Assembly: GCA_946406115.1 (NCBI GenBank)
Contig: OX291553.1
Location: forward strand, 16,187,001 to 16,251,000
Reading direction: 5' to 3'
DNA from: Apoda limacodes
Taxonomy: Eukaryota > Arthropoda > Insecta > Lepidoptera > Limacodidae
Length of the DNA stretch: 64,000 nucleotides
Below the pieces are notes generated by a model. It saw nothing but the letters and a program-made list of their open reading frames with translations. It ran no database searches and was not told where the DNA came from. The translations under genes and the position numbers were made by a program. Shown in pieces: positions 34,301-39,591 of the stretch; position 1 is the stretch's first letter; each line of letters opens with the position of its first letter.

Positions 34301-34589
34301 ATAATCGGAAACTGGTCCGATTATATGTTAGCAAAAAGTCTTAAAAAGTTATTTAATCTATGTCTATTTAGAATTTTAGAATCGAAGAAATGTTTTCATT
34401 CATAAGAATATATCTCTTTTTTTAAATTGACTACCTGATTATGACTAACCTTTTGGAAAATGCCAAGTAGCCTGGTAGTTGTGTTTCCAGCAGCTGTCAT
34501 TGCTTCTCGAGTTCTCCCAACCGATGGAAGCTTCGTGGTGACAACTCTATGGGAGCCGATAGTTCCCAAAGTGTAAACATTCGATTCAC
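1208..34589 (-). CDS. Nucleoside phosphorylase superfamily (PNP_UDP_1-like) protein, 6 exons, 5' end missing
   Basis: Spliced gene on the minus strand. Exons in transcript order: 34450-34589, 29600-29718, 18622-18776, 4822-4951, 3821-4005, 1208-1323. Every junction has GT/AG sites and the phases agree throughout, giving about 281 codons and a TAA stop. Visible motifs are VYTLGTIGSHRVV then GNTTTRLLG in exon 1, VGVGGGVP and RLGDVVVS in exon 2, and RGISDYRDG then KQWQPHAALAAAAVM across exons 5 and 6. That order matches the nucleoside phosphorylase domain as found in fungal ankyrin/NACHT-linked proteins and in uncharacterised animal proteins. Canonical members cleave nucleosides with phosphate; the substrate here is unknown. 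The first visible exon begins in phase, so at least one upstream exon lies beyond 34589. Introns are 0.8-13.7 kb and packed with repeats, including a whole retrovirus. Confidence 0.8.
1324..3820 (-). other. Intron 5 of the phosphorylase-like gene
   Basis: AT-rich intron between the exons ending at 1323 and starting at 3821. Apart from the 89-bp tandem duplication at 3419-3592, nothing recognisable was found. Confidence 0.6.
3419..3592. repeat. Direct tandem duplication, unit about 89 bp
   Basis: Two adjacent copies begin acacctttaat at 3419 and 3508. Both run through gtcctagaatatctac, a T-rich tract and agcgggcaaatggag. They differ at a few positions and by a short indel, so the duplication is not brand new. 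Intronic, no coding potential. Confidence 0.85.
3821..4005 (-). CDS. Fifth visible exon of the phosphorylase-like gene
   Basis: 185 nt (1 + 61 codons + 1), acceptor ttctag, donor gtgaga. It encodes DNRGGVRVHCAPVAGGRSVS, then a stretch starting QGGEVRAAFA that ends CFVSIRG. It is much more GC-rich than the flanks, which helps identify it as a real exon. The segment before the invariant RG(I)xDY carries the helix and strand leading into the phosphorylase core. Phase matches exons 4 and 6. Confidence 0.8.
4411..4760. repeat. Three diverged tandem units of about 150 bp
   Basis: Similar segments recur at about 4411, 4560 and 4712: each has aaaactgtatctaaat or a close variant, then a t.aaccgttt.ggaga core, and two carry caccgttttg.ttattgcagcg. 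Unit spacing is about 150 bp. The array ends about 60 bp before the donor of exon 4. Resembles dispersed lepidopteran repeats; not coding. Confidence 0.6.
4822..4951 (-). CDS. Fourth visible exon of the phosphorylase-like gene
   Basis: 130 nt (2 + 42 codons + 2) with acceptor ccaacag at 4952-4958 and donor gtaagt at 4816-4821. It encodes LDRLKGVPGRWEPPEDATDK, then LCMEVGEGAFIEVSHPSPHG. An in-frame gtgacc seven bases earlier is a poorer donor; only the gtaagt donor gives the phase needed for exon 5. The variable middle part of the domain sits here, which fits its weaker family resemblance. Confidence 0.75.
6195..6492. repeat. Candidate dispersed DNA element with partly inverted ends
   Basis: The segment starts tagggttgccagctc and ends gatgcctaccctag, so the outermost bases are roughly inverted. 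Inside, ccggat and cccggac motifs recur several times in both orientations. No ORF. A hAT-like or other MITE is possible, but I cannot define the target duplication. Confidence 0.35.
8620..8771 (+). pseudogene. Fossil RTE-type retrotransposon C-terminal fragment
   Basis: A short open stretch reads ISKLKWQWTGHNVRRTW, closely resembling the (R)I.KLKWQWAGH..RR motif near the C-terminus of RTE-clade reverse transcriptases. It stops at TAA soon after and lies 13 bp from the retroviral integration site. A second, more decayed relative (RISKLKRHWTSHI) lies at about 33985-34070. Confidence 0.5.
8785..8788. repeat. 4-bp target-site duplication GTAC, left copy
   Basis: GTAC immediately precedes the left LTR and is repeated at 18529-18532 right after the other LTR. 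The pre-insertion site was part of gtacgtac. Four-base duplications are normal for Ty3/gypsy integrases. Confidence 0.85.
8789..9054 (-). repeat. 3' LTR (266 bp)
   Basis: Starts tgttatacg and ends ggggtataaca on the plus strand. Compared with the partner at 18265-18528 there is one substitution (catatctaca versus catatctata) and two extra bases before the terminal aaca. Confidence 0.95.
9055..9068 (-). other. Polypurine tract-like primer site for plus-strand synthesis
   Basis: On the element's sense strand the bases just before the 3' LTR read cttctgcggggggc. A G-rich run abutting the LTR is the expected position of the polypurine tract, though one C interrupts it at the LTR edge. Confidence 0.6.
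9097..10459 (-). pseudogene. env: env, C-terminal part (fusion subunit with transmembrane anchor)
   Basis: Open frame continuing env after a 1-nt slip in a run of seven A at about 10460. From its first Met (10416) it is 439 residues and ends ...LDQSFNFTP. It has many cysteines and N-glycosylation-type sites, as expected for an ectodomain. A hydrophobic segment near residues 373-396 (ILSLLTIFLVITCISIFIV) is followed by basic residues, a typical membrane anchor with a short tail. This is the membrane-fusion subunit of the insect errantivirus envelope, related to the baculovirus F family. It cannot be translated together with the N-terminal part unless the A-run indel is an assembly error. Confidence 0.85.
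10460..10912 (-). pseudogene. env: env, N-terminal part with furin site and fusion-peptide-like segment
   Basis: 150 codons from the Met at 10912. Residues 101-104 are RSKR, a furin consensus, followed by SAWFGGIGTLFKHIFGTLD, the region conserved at the start of the fusion subunit of errantivirus Env and baculovirus F proteins. The surface part is therefore only about 104 residues. No signal peptide follows the Met; a spliced upstream exon could supply one. The ORF ends at a TAA after an A7 run, where a frame shift separates it from the remainder of env. Confidence 0.85.
10917..10940 (-). promoter_or_regulatory. Putative splice acceptor for subgenomic env mRNA
   Basis: Sense strand shows a run of 12 T, then atggaaatatttcag, with the CAG four bases before the env ATG. 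Polypyrimidine tract plus CAG exactly upstream of env fits the spliced env messages known for gypsy-type errantiviruses. Confidence 0.6.
11236..12171 (-). pseudogene. pol: pol, integrase core and C-terminal domain
   Basis: 311-codon open frame in the same frame as the upstream RT/RNase H part, from which it is separated by a single TGA. It starts inside the zinc domain: CSLC at residues 12-15 is the CC half, while the HH half lies before the stop. The catalytic triad is D45 (LAIDIVG), D105 (LTDQGTNF) and E141 (GALERSH), so D105 and E141 are 35 residues apart as in DDX35E integrases. A GPF/Y-type C-terminal module is visible (WKGPYKIV). Catalyses insertion of the proviral DNA. Otherwise undamaged. 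Confidence 0.9.
12178..13983 (-). pseudogene. pol: pol, RT palm/thumb, RNase H, linker and start of integrase
   Basis: 601 codons, ending at TGA (12178-12180). Visible blocks are RMPF-like entry with LKNAPSTFQRLM, the RT active site YLDDIVIYS (residues 31-39), RNase H motifs LTCDSSNYAVGAIL, TEKELLAII, TDHRPLKWLF and AADALSRFP, then an acidic proline-rich linker of about 200 residues, then the integrase zinc domain start ENHDLPVAGHLG. The TGA falls where the family has the invariant W of the YYW motif (TGG to TGA). The first half of RT is in another frame upstream. Confidence 0.9.
13938..15335 (-). pseudogene. pol: pol, N-terminal RT containing a 642-bp internal duplication
   Basis: Continuous open frame carrying two copies of the RT fingers/palm start: each has RVVIDYRK, DTYPIPQISEILDQLGDSKY and FSTLDLASGFHQIP. 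The upstream copy has RKWRVVIDYRKLND, the family-typical form; the downstream copy has RKSRVVIDYRKMND, losing the W. A third of the way through, the frame jumps from DDAPKR back into pre-RT sequence, the signature of tandem duplication. At the far edge (about 14005) the frame breaks and several residues expected before FTRMPF are missing. The frame also differs from PR because of a 1-nt indel near 15335. Confidence 0.9.
14009..15292 (-). repeat. 642-bp in-frame tandem duplication within pol
   Basis: Units 14009-14650 and 14651-15292 are aligned base for base, the junction joining caaatagtagat to gccttttagg. 642 is 214 codons, so the reading frame is kept. Only two substitutions were seen between copies (attcatttt/attcagttt and acgcgat/acgccat). 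Such a copy is typical of template switching during reverse transcription, or of unequal exchange; an assembly artefact is also possible. Confidence 0.95.
16099..16260. repeat. 18-bp coding minisatellite in pol, about nine units
   Basis: Unit gcagtggatacagaggat repeats with a few substitutions. In the pol frame it yields a serine/threonine/alanine hexapeptide series. Because the unit is 18 bp and stop-poor, several other frames also stay open here; these are shadows, not genes. Confidence 0.9.
16470..17466 (-). pseudogene. gag: gag with CCHC zinc knuckle, two frame shifts
   Basis: Three overlapping open segments make up gag. The N-terminal part (about 17145-17466) has NNSKNEGGSSSSG, LIQFIKPFDGSRDLLNPF and KDFDDWSQLEDFLK, a capsid-like start; no ATG precedes it before an upstream stop. 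The middle part (16624-17143) contains SQFALKVETCLAKLL, MEDLALHTFITGL and the zinc knuckle CRYCKFPGHTIENC (C-x2-C-x4-H-x4-C). The C-terminal part has ASPSGYRPRDTQRIN and an acidic tail, ending in TAA at 16470-16472. The two changes of frame, near 17143 and 16620-16624, look like single-base deletions, the second in an A5 run. Gag forms the particle and packages RNA. Confidence 0.85.
16473..16479 (-). promoter_or_regulatory. -1 ribosomal frameshift slippery heptamer A AAA AAC
   Basis: Sense strand reads gaa aca aaa aac taa in the gag frame, so the heptamer A-AAA-AAC lies in the phase required for -1 slippage, one codon before the gag stop. After slipping, ribosomes read cta ata gat in the pol frame, which is open to 15310. 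I did not establish a downstream pseudoknot. Confidence 0.85.
17467..17861 (-). other. gag-proximal part of the retroviral leader
   Basis: Untranslated leader between the 61-bp repeats and gag. AT-rich with one GC-richer patch (about 17570-17660). No ORF of note. The packaging signal and env splice donor would be expected in this leader, but I could not identify either. Confidence 0.4.
17862..18215 (-). repeat. 61-bp tandem repeats in the retroviral leader, alternating two variants
   Basis: Units start at 17862, 17923, 17984, 18045, 18106 and 18167 (exact 61-bp spacing), the last incomplete; a degenerate unit precedes the first. Each carries agagtcacttcactttttca then an ata.caggtatgta segment. 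Two variants alternate, one with attattaatttattttc, the other with atttatagtttatatgc, giving a 122-bp higher-order unit. The position (between 5' LTR and gag) is where gypsy carries its Su(Hw) insulator array, and the second variant contains TGCATAT on the sense strand, resembling the Su(Hw) core. Insulator function is inference. Confidence 0.9.
18244..18260 (-). other. Primer binding site, tRNA-Leu-like
   Basis: Four bases inside the 5' LTR the sense strand reads tggtggcagctaaaagg. The first ten bases complement a tRNA 3' end GCTGCCACCA, which fits the acceptor end of animal tRNA-Leu; the following bases do not match as well. Confidence 0.6.
18265..18528 (-). repeat. 5' LTR (264 bp)
   Basis: TG...CA ends (tgttatac...gggtaaca on the plus strand). 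Sense strand includes ctataaaat, a possible TATA box. Near-identical to the 3' LTR, so it should still be promoter-competent, 93 bp from a host exon. Confidence 0.95.
18622..18776 (-). CDS. Third visible exon of the phosphorylase-like gene
   Basis: 155 nt (1 + 51 codons + 1), acceptor ttctttag, donor gtaagtg. Encodes YVYIFCERAERNAKGGWDYE, VKPYKPDSYLLQDIALGL and an end SFVSEG. A second in-frame-looking donor gtaagt occurs ten bases earlier, but only the distal one gives the phase for exon 4. Followed 93 bp later by the retroviral 5' LTR. Confidence 0.8.
19067..19209. repeat. Candidate short inverted-repeat element
   Basis: ggccacacacaacgcg at 19067-19082 faces an imperfect inverted copy, cggttgtgtctgtggcc, at 19193-19209. 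The region is unusually GC-rich. The terminal sequence resembles PIF/Harbinger-like ends, but I found no target duplication. Long open frames on both strands here look like composition artefacts. Confidence 0.35.
22560..23110 (+). pseudogene. Fossil Tc1-like transposase
   Basis: Strongly decayed coding remnant with shifting frames. Recognisable pieces in order are GGGHIEIWGC (family GGGSIMVWGC), DNDPKHAEKN (family DNDPKHT) and ETCRNLIASM near the end (family C-terminal RNLI.SM). The order and spacing match the second half of a Tc1 transposase. Many frameshifts and a stop make it non-functional and old. Ends not defined. Confidence 0.75.
24790..25180. repeat. Dispersed lepidopteran-type repeats
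   Basis: Two adjoining segments with aactactggaccgatttgaa and cggctgaaccgattgggttg motifs, the second appearing twice (about 25020 and 25127). The aaagaggaaagatttgattg block also occurs twice, at about 24800 and 25208. Such phrases recur across lepidopteran genomes in short non-autonomous elements. Class uncertain. Confidence 0.5.
26335..26525 (-). repeat. tRNA-derived SINE
   Basis: On the minus strand the head has an A-box-like tagcttagatggg and a B box gggttcgattccc about 50 bases later. A tail ends in repeated atac/atat motifs. The two ends do not pair as an acceptor stem, so it is a SINE rather than a tRNA gene. Confidence 0.65.
26639..26674. repeat. Small perfect hairpin
   Basis: ttatgatgac and gtcatcataa are exact 10-bp inverted arms with a short centre. 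No further context. Confidence 0.4.
27886..28782 (-). mobile_element. Internally deleted Tc1/mariner-superfamily element
   Basis: 897 bp with terminal inverted repeats of about 24 bp: left cacaccggcacaattag..., right end inverted cagaccggcacaattag..., flanked by TA on both sides (27884-27885 and 28783-28784). Contains the C-terminal two-thirds of a DD34E transposase. Coding sequence begins only about 20 bp inside the right terminal repeat after a poly-A run, so the N-terminal DNA-binding region has been lost by deletion. Confidence 0.9.
28138..28740 (-). pseudogene. Tc1-like DD34E transposase, catalytic part, broken
   Basis: 180 open codons from 28740 with the catalytic triad visible: D11 (LFTDECR), D102 (MQDNARAH) and E137 (NPIEHVWD), with 34 residues between the last two. 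VWGGICLG and WPANSPDMNP flank them. The frame meets TGA at 28198-28200, but the same frame continues with SMPRRMETVIRARGGNTRY to a TAA at 28138, the usual Tc1 C-terminus, so the TGA is a premature stop. Lacking the N-terminal helix-turn-helix domains it should be inactive. Confidence 0.9.
29030..29450 (-). pseudogene. Fossil RTE-clade reverse transcriptase fragment
   Basis: Minus strand shows decayed RT motifs across frames: an ADDIVILAVT block (RT active site, with a stop where the family has an F just upstream) and EYVNRGQREWAAFGKL, typical of the region after the RT active site in RTE elements. Frames and stops change repeatedly. Old, non-functional. Confidence 0.65.
29600..29718 (-). CDS. 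Second visible exon of the phosphorylase-like gene
   Basis: 119 nt (39 codons + 2), acceptor cataacag, donor gtatgt. Encodes VEYVFMVGVGGGVPHYTDYA and RHVRLGDVVVSTPAPDLPD. The G-V-G-G-G-V-P loop and RLGDVVVS strand are the strongest family signature of the gene and lie near the nucleoside/phosphate pocket in PNP_UDP_1 folds. Confidence 0.85.
31080..31960 (+). repeat. RTE-like/SINE 3' tail, split by a nested MITE
   Basis: Left piece (31080-31240) contains ggaaaacatcgtgaggaaac and right piece (31845-31960) contains gtggactatggccc and cccagcagtggggacgta. I associate both phrases with the 3' end of abundant lepidopteran RTE elements and their SINEs. The nested element at 31243-31842 explains the gap. 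Confidence 0.6.
31243..31842. mobile_element. 600-bp TA-flanked MITE with perfect terminal inverted repeats
   Basis: Ends read aggtacctgcgggtaataag inward from each side; the arms match perfectly for 24 bp. TA flanks both sides (31241-31242, 31843-31844). Internal gcctta/taataaagcc motifs echo the ends. No transposase. The TA duplication suggests mobilisation by a Tc1/mariner-type transposase. Nested in an older RTE-like tail. Confidence 0.85.
31960..32145 (+). repeat. Dispersed repeat, partner at 61110-61285
   Basis: Shares aaccaaaaaccgcaagcact, ttcacggaactt and tctacggcgtt with 61110-61285 in the same order and orientation. Roughly 180 bp, moderately diverged. Class unknown. Confidence 0.7.
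33985..34070 (+). pseudogene. Short fossil RTE motif
   Basis: Encodes RISKLKRHWTSHI before decaying, a relative of the RTE C-terminal KWQWAGH motif and of the fragment at 8620-8771. Confidence 0.35.
34450..34589 (-). CDS. First visible exon of the phosphorylase-like gene
   Basis: 140 nt (2 + 46 codons), acceptor gttatag, donor gttagt. Encodes ESNVYTLGTIGSHRVVTTKL, then a stretch ending GNTTTRLLGIFQK. The NVYTLG.IG.H.VV strand pair is typical of the N-terminal half of PNP_UDP_1-like domains, where a preceding strand (absent here) starts the fold. That and the phase-1 boundary show an earlier exon exists beyond this point. Confidence 0.75.
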
Positions 34590-36760
34590 CTATAACACAA
34601 AATTAGTCATTTTTACTTCCTTAAGATTTCCAATATTTTATGGAATTTCCTAAACACATTAAAACATGCCTAACAAAATAGCATTTCAATAACACAAGTT
34701 GGAAACTTGGGAAATTTAATGAAACTAGCTTTGACCTTCGGTTAACTCGATCATTATTAACTCAACTACGGCGCAGCTGAAAATGAAGGTTACGGTTTTG
34801 CTATTTAATACTTAAAGAAATTGTTTAATTTGTGTTGTGTATTTTTGGAGTACGTAACCCTAAAAATGATTAAGTATATATATATTTAAAAAAAATATGG
34901 GGTAATAATATTTTGTTGCAGTTGGATAGGCACAACATACATATTTACCTAAATAATATAGTAGTTATTGTAACAATTGATTGATTGTTTACTTTTTATA
35001 AATAAAATATGATTAAAATTGTTCTAAAGGGCATAAACAAGTAAAATTAACTATAATTCCAAAAACCCCGACCCAATATGCAATAATATCTATGGAACGA
35101 GTGAAAGCAGCCAAGAATTCCTCACCAATTTATCCTCATTTCTCTCTCCTGCTCCATCATCAGACCCTGATCACCAACTATATATCTATAACTATTCATT
35201 TTCGTCAAGAACTGGCAAAGTGGGTATATTATTCTGTTCCTAACCACCAGCCACTACGGACGAACTTGGTTGTTGAAATGAGGTTCTTCCCCACATTATG
35301 ACGTGGGTGTGTATCCAGGCACTACTGGTTACCTCCATTTTGGGATTAAAACACAGACGTTATACATATATACCTACAATGAGTCCAAACATAATACCTC
35401 TGAAAGGATAAAGGCTTGTATTTATTTTTAATCCTTTTTTGAACAATAATTTTTAGTATTTCTAACTGTAATTCATATAGTTTCCATATATGTTTGATAT
35501 GCTCCACCATAGTTACTGAACCCATAACTTTACGCTACGCAAGTGACAAATGGGGTTCTACGACAGTTTTGTGCTTAAGATTTCTTGTTTTACTAATAAA
35601 TGATCTTAGTTTGTTACATACATGGTCTTTAAAATGACTCCATGAAAACTAGTCATCCTTTTGACGAGTCCTAAGTAAAATATGCTAATCAAAGTGTTCA
35701 TGAACACACTAATTATTCTAATGCAAACACTCGTGAGAAATAATAATAACTGGGTTGATCTCTTTTATTATTTAAAAAAATGTATGTAAGCTTAAGTTAT
35801 TTCCTGGTTTATTAAAACAACACTTTCGAATTGTTCATTTAACTATTAAATTAATATATTAAATATTATAATTTTTATTCCTTTACACAAAACCACGGCA
35901 CCCCATACTCTGTTGCGTAGGAAAAGGACAAATGAAAAACATAGGACCGCATTTTAAAATGTTAATTACGATATACATTAAAAATTGTATTAAGTATAGT
36001 ACATTACTACCTCGACCCGCAAACGCAGCATAACCGGGCGATCGTAAGAATACGCATCACAGAGTCCAGTTATGCTGAGTTGTGGCCAAGCCTTGGATAG
36101 TGCTTTTCTCAAACATGCGTGTAAAAAAATTAGTTATATTGACTGTTTCACAATGATAAAAATAGTTTACGTAATTCCAGGCCGCCAATTCGCCGCGTTC
36201 ATATATCGTTTCTTTTTTTACTTTTTAAAATTAATTTATTGGCGCATTGTTATCTCTTTAGTTATCACCGTCGAGTTTAAAAAAGATCATTCCATTTTCA
36301 AATTTCATATTCGACCGCTGGAGCTCTCGAGCGGTCAAACATAAAACATTGCGGGTCACTCTCTGATACTGCAAGTACGATTTATCCCAAAGTACCTTGT
36401 GCAAGATATGGTCGCATATCAATTAAGGGGGTAGTGATATTTCCTATCCCGGAATTAAATCGTTATAAAGCTTGCACTGCACTTTTTTAAAATTAATTTA
36501 ATGGCGTATTTTTTTTGTTGTGTCAGTCCGAAATTTGAATAAAACTTGATGATCTTGATCTCTTTAGTTATCGATGTTTTTCGCGTTGAGCGCTCGAACG
36601 GTCGGCTAAAACATTGCGGGCCGCTGTCCTGATACTGTACTGCAAGTACGATTTATACCAAAGCTTGTGCAAGATATGGCCGCATATCGTACCATTTTTG
36701 AGAAAAAGATAATTATTACACTGGTATCTTTTTAAACTTTACTATTCTATTTATAAATCT
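34590..36760. other. Spacer between the phosphorylase-like gene and galectin copy A
   Basis: Includes the 35280-35350 repeat shared with 20520-20690, a hairpin at about 36026-36085 (cagcataac / gttatgctg arms) and the duplicated units at 36220-36700. An upstream exon of the minus-strand gene could lie here but none met splice, frame and composition criteria. Confidence 0.5.
36220..36700 (+). repeat. Duplicated about 260-bp repeat units upstream of galectin A
   Basis: Units at 36220-36425 and 36483-36695 share taaaattaattta.tggcg, tctctttagttatc, aaaacattgcggg, gcaagtacgattta and gtgcaagatatgg, in order. The second holds an extra gtcagtccgaaattt segment also found at 8360-8480. Lies directly before the galectin A promoter. 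Confidence 0.8.
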
Positions 36761-37191
36761 AAACCACGAAAATTCTAATATTAATTACGTAAAAACTGTA
36801 CTAAGAAGCACCTATTTTACGTTTTGTTATAATAACACTAATAAGGGTAATCCAGCAATGATGTCAGATTACCACATATGACCCATTTTCTGAAATTTTT
36901 CCCTTTTTGTGACGTTCGACTTTTGAGTCATTTATTGATCATACATTCATATATATATATACGCCAGCAGAAAATATATTGTTATTAGTTCACTGCCGAC
37001 GACAAAAGACGCCGAATTGGCATAGTCCTTTTGGGATAGCCAATTGGCAGCTATTTGCAAAAATTTTTTAACCTACTGCATAATTCACATACAAGTGAAA
37101 TTGGTAGTTAAAAAATTGCAAGGATAAAACAATATCACATAAAATACACAAAAAAGTGAAAAAATAAAATTCTTAAATCTGAAAAAAAAAA
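36760..37191 (+). promoter_or_regulatory. Promoter and 5' UTR of galectin-like copy A
   Basis: Block shared closely with 46130-46562 (copy B) and more distantly with 61985-62213 (copy D). Shared landmarks are a gattaccacatatgaccca box (about 36867-36885), gtgacgttcgac (CRE/ATF-like), ttttgagtcat (AP-1-like TGAGTCA), a catatatatatata TATA region near 36948-36960, and a ttagttcactgccgacgac segment about 25 bp further on where transcription probably starts. Conservation between copies is higher than in introns. Factor assignments are inference from motifs. Confidence 0.65.
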
Positions 37192-38131
37192 ATGAACTCC
37201 ATGCATCAAATTGTGTTTTTCATTTTATACACATCAATGTATACAATGACAGAATCTTCAGTAATACGGTCAAAGAAGTAAGTAAACAGTTTTCTGTATC
37301 GATAGCTTTAGAGGCTCCATCGGGTTTAGAGGGTCTAACATCACGGCCTCACGGATGAGATAAGCACAAAAATTATAGTGACTTAAATTGTAGAAATAAT
37401 TGAAGACGTGTATAGTTACTAAATGAATCCTTTATCATATTTTACAGAGACGGTTTTCAGTGGGTCCACTCTAAATCAGAAAATGAAGCCGTTTATATAT
37501 TGCCTAAGCCACTCAGTTTCGGAGATCATATTTATATTACGGGAAAGCTGACGACTAATCCAGAATCGTAAGTACATAATTAAATAAGTTAAAATTTACT
37601 CACATACTCACTCCGTGGCTCAGTGGGTAATAAATCCGATTGTTGAATCGAGGGTCGTGGGTTCGATTCCCGCACAAGACGAACATTTATTACTTATTTT
37701 TTGTCTCGAGACTGGGTGTTTACTAAGTATAATGTGCATGTATTTACTAAAAAAAGCCTTATTTTGAAAAAAAAAATGGTAACCAACGATCATTTAAAAT
37801 ATAAACAATTATTTCAAAATTTCAGATTGGTCGTTCAACTTATAACAGAGAAACTTACTCCAGACTATACCAACATAGCCTGTCAAATAAAAGCATCTTT
37901 CGCGTCAAATTTTACCGTAAAAACTATTAAAGATGGCGTAGAATTTTACTCGAAAGACAAAATCAACGAAGACACCCTTGTCCGAGAAAAAATTCCAGGT
38001 AAATTAAAATTTTATTTACGTTGTAAGTAAATTGTTAAAATTGAAATTCGTTGAAGTGTAAACTTATATTAATTTGATAAATGCGAAAAAATGAGTTTTG
38101 TTTGTCGCTACGGAGCATCTAATTAGGCTGA

Positions 38132-38165
<34 letters not shown>

Positions 38166-39591
38166 TACTTTATTGAAAACAAAAACAAAACAATTAAACA
38201 ATAAAAGTAATAACAAATTGGCGGTCTTATTGCTAATGAGCGATCTCTTCCAGACAACCTTTGGGTAGAGGAGACTTTATAAAATTATTGAGTAGAATGT
38301 GCTAACTGAAACTTTACAATATAAGTATACATTTATAGCAATAGCTAAATTTATATACATATGAATAATAAATAATACTAATACGTACAAAATATATATA
38401 TATATATATCAAATACAAAACAAAAAATAAAAATAAATACACAAACTACAAACATCTTAAATAATATAGATGGATAAACAGTGTTGATGAGACAGCTTAA
38501 ATTTTTAAGTAATGTGTGATTACGAGATTTTTAAATATTCTTAAAGTTTGTGCTTTTTTGACATCAAAGGGTAAACTATTCCATAGCCTAATGGCTGTGA
38601 CAGTGAATGAGTCATTATAGGCTTGCGAATAATGTGTTGGGGTTTTCAGCATCATGTTTGTAGTGGCGCGATGAGCTGTAGACCCTATAAAATTGAAACG
38701 CTCTTTCTTTTAAATTTGACAGAGAAGAGTTTATCCACGTGGACGAACTATAGATACAACTATAGCAAACTCAATCAATACAAAATTAAAGAGTTGTAGT
38801 AGGAATAATCAAATTTAGCGCCGCGGAGCCTAGGAGAAAAGTTAGTACATGATATATCAAGCGCTAACACCAGTAGCGGCGTTAGGGTAGGGCACGGTTA
38901 GGCGACCGCCTAAGGCGCCAGAAAGGAAGGGGCGCAGCCGTAAGATTTATAAATGGTTTGTTTTATAAATGGTTGTTTATCGATTTTTTCTCTTGAATTA
39001 TTGTTTTCTTTTTTCACATGGGTTTAAACAGCAGCTAGGGGGCGCCATAGAAATCTTGCCCAGGGCACTGGTAGTCATAAAACCGGCACTGGCTAATACG
39101 AGGATATACAACTCACATCATGACTTGACATTTAAGTAATATTTAAATGCCAAACTAAATGTATACCATATACATGCTAATATTATAAATGCGGAATGCT
39201 TAAACCGCTGTACCGAATAAGATGAAATTTGGTTTGGAGATAGTTTGAGACCCGGGGAAGGACATATGCTACTTGAAAACGTCACGTGTGGTTTGGATTT
39301 TATTTTCTATAAATTCAGGAGTTGCTGTTGGATTCCTACACCGATAACCGAATGTAGGGCAAGTGGAACCGCGGGCATTAGCTATTTAATGAAATCGTGT
39401 ATTTCTTTTCAGGTTTAGAATTCAGAATAAAATTCGAGGCGAATAAAGCACCCCACGAAGAATTGGTCGTAGACATTGGAGGCAGTTTTTTGGCGAGTTG
39501 TGAATTAAAACACAAACTAAGTGAAATAAAGTACTTATCTTTAGAGGGCAACTTTACACACGTAAGCGCACTAAATTTCGAATATAATTAA
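37192..39591 (+). CDS. Galectin-like protein, copy A (intact, 4 exons)
   Basis: Exons 37192-37277, 37448-37567, 37826-37998 and 39413-39591, with donors gtaagt, gtaagt, gtaaat and acceptors ending ttacag, tttcag, tttcag. Phases agree and give 185 residues ending NFEYN and TAA. Galectin landmarks: ILPKPLSFGDHIYITGKL (strand pair after the N-terminus), PGLEFRIKFEA, and LKHKLSEIKYLSLEGNFTHV (the F.H.L..I..L.I.GD..L.V end of the domain). The sugar-contact pattern H.N.R with V.N and W..E.R is not present; the region reads DYTNIACQIKASF, so classical beta-galactoside binding is doubtful. The first exon starts with a hydrophobic IVFFILYTSMYTM stretch, a possible signal peptide, unusual because galectins normally lack one; initiation at downstream Met 16 or 19 would skip it. 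Confidence 0.8.
37608..37740 (+). repeat. tRNA-derived SINE in intron 2 of galectin A
   Basis: A-box-like gtggctcagtgggt and B box gggttcgattccc 40 bases later, followed by a tail with gagactgggtgtttac. The ends do not form an acceptor stem. Same broad class as the SINE at 26335-26525, whose reverse strand carries a similar cccagactc tail. Confidence 0.65.
38132..38164. repeat. (AAT)n microsatellite
   Basis: About eleven aat units in intron 3 of galectin A. Confidence 0.95.
38168..38700 (-). pseudogene. 3' fragment of a Jockey/CR1-like non-LTR retrotransposon
   Basis: Minus strand encodes broken pieces of a reverse transcriptase C-terminus, such as LWNSLPFDVKKAQ-like and FKNLVITHY-like segments, followed by an A-rich 3' end toward 38168 beside the microsatellite. 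5'-truncated copy in intron 3 of galectin A. Confidence 0.5.
39175..39400 (+). repeat. Short dispersed repeat before exon 4 of galectin A
   Basis: Begins ctaatattataaatgcgga and runs through ataagatgaaatttggtttg and an aaccgcggg end. The same family cuts galectin B exon 3 (48296-48480) and occurs near 57799-58100. It ends a few tens of bases before the exon 4 acceptor. Confidence 0.6.

Larger units (their letters stand above)
29719..34449 (-). other. Intron 1 (between visible exons 1 and 2)
   Basis: Holds an RTE-like 3' tail (31080-31960) interrupted by a 600-bp MITE, a dispersed segment at 31960-32145 and a fossil RTE motif near 33985. Otherwise AT-rich and featureless to me. Confidence 0.55.

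Noticed and set aside
36000..36060. Minus-strand frame reading GLCDAYSYDRPVMLRLRVE as a possible upstream exon of the phosphorylase-like gene
   Set aside because: It lies inside a small hairpin (cagcataac / gttatgctg), has a poor acceptor, and its phase is not compatible with exon 1.
37608..37690. Possible tRNA gene with A and B boxes
   Set aside because: The ends do not pair into an acceptor stem and a SINE-type tail follows.
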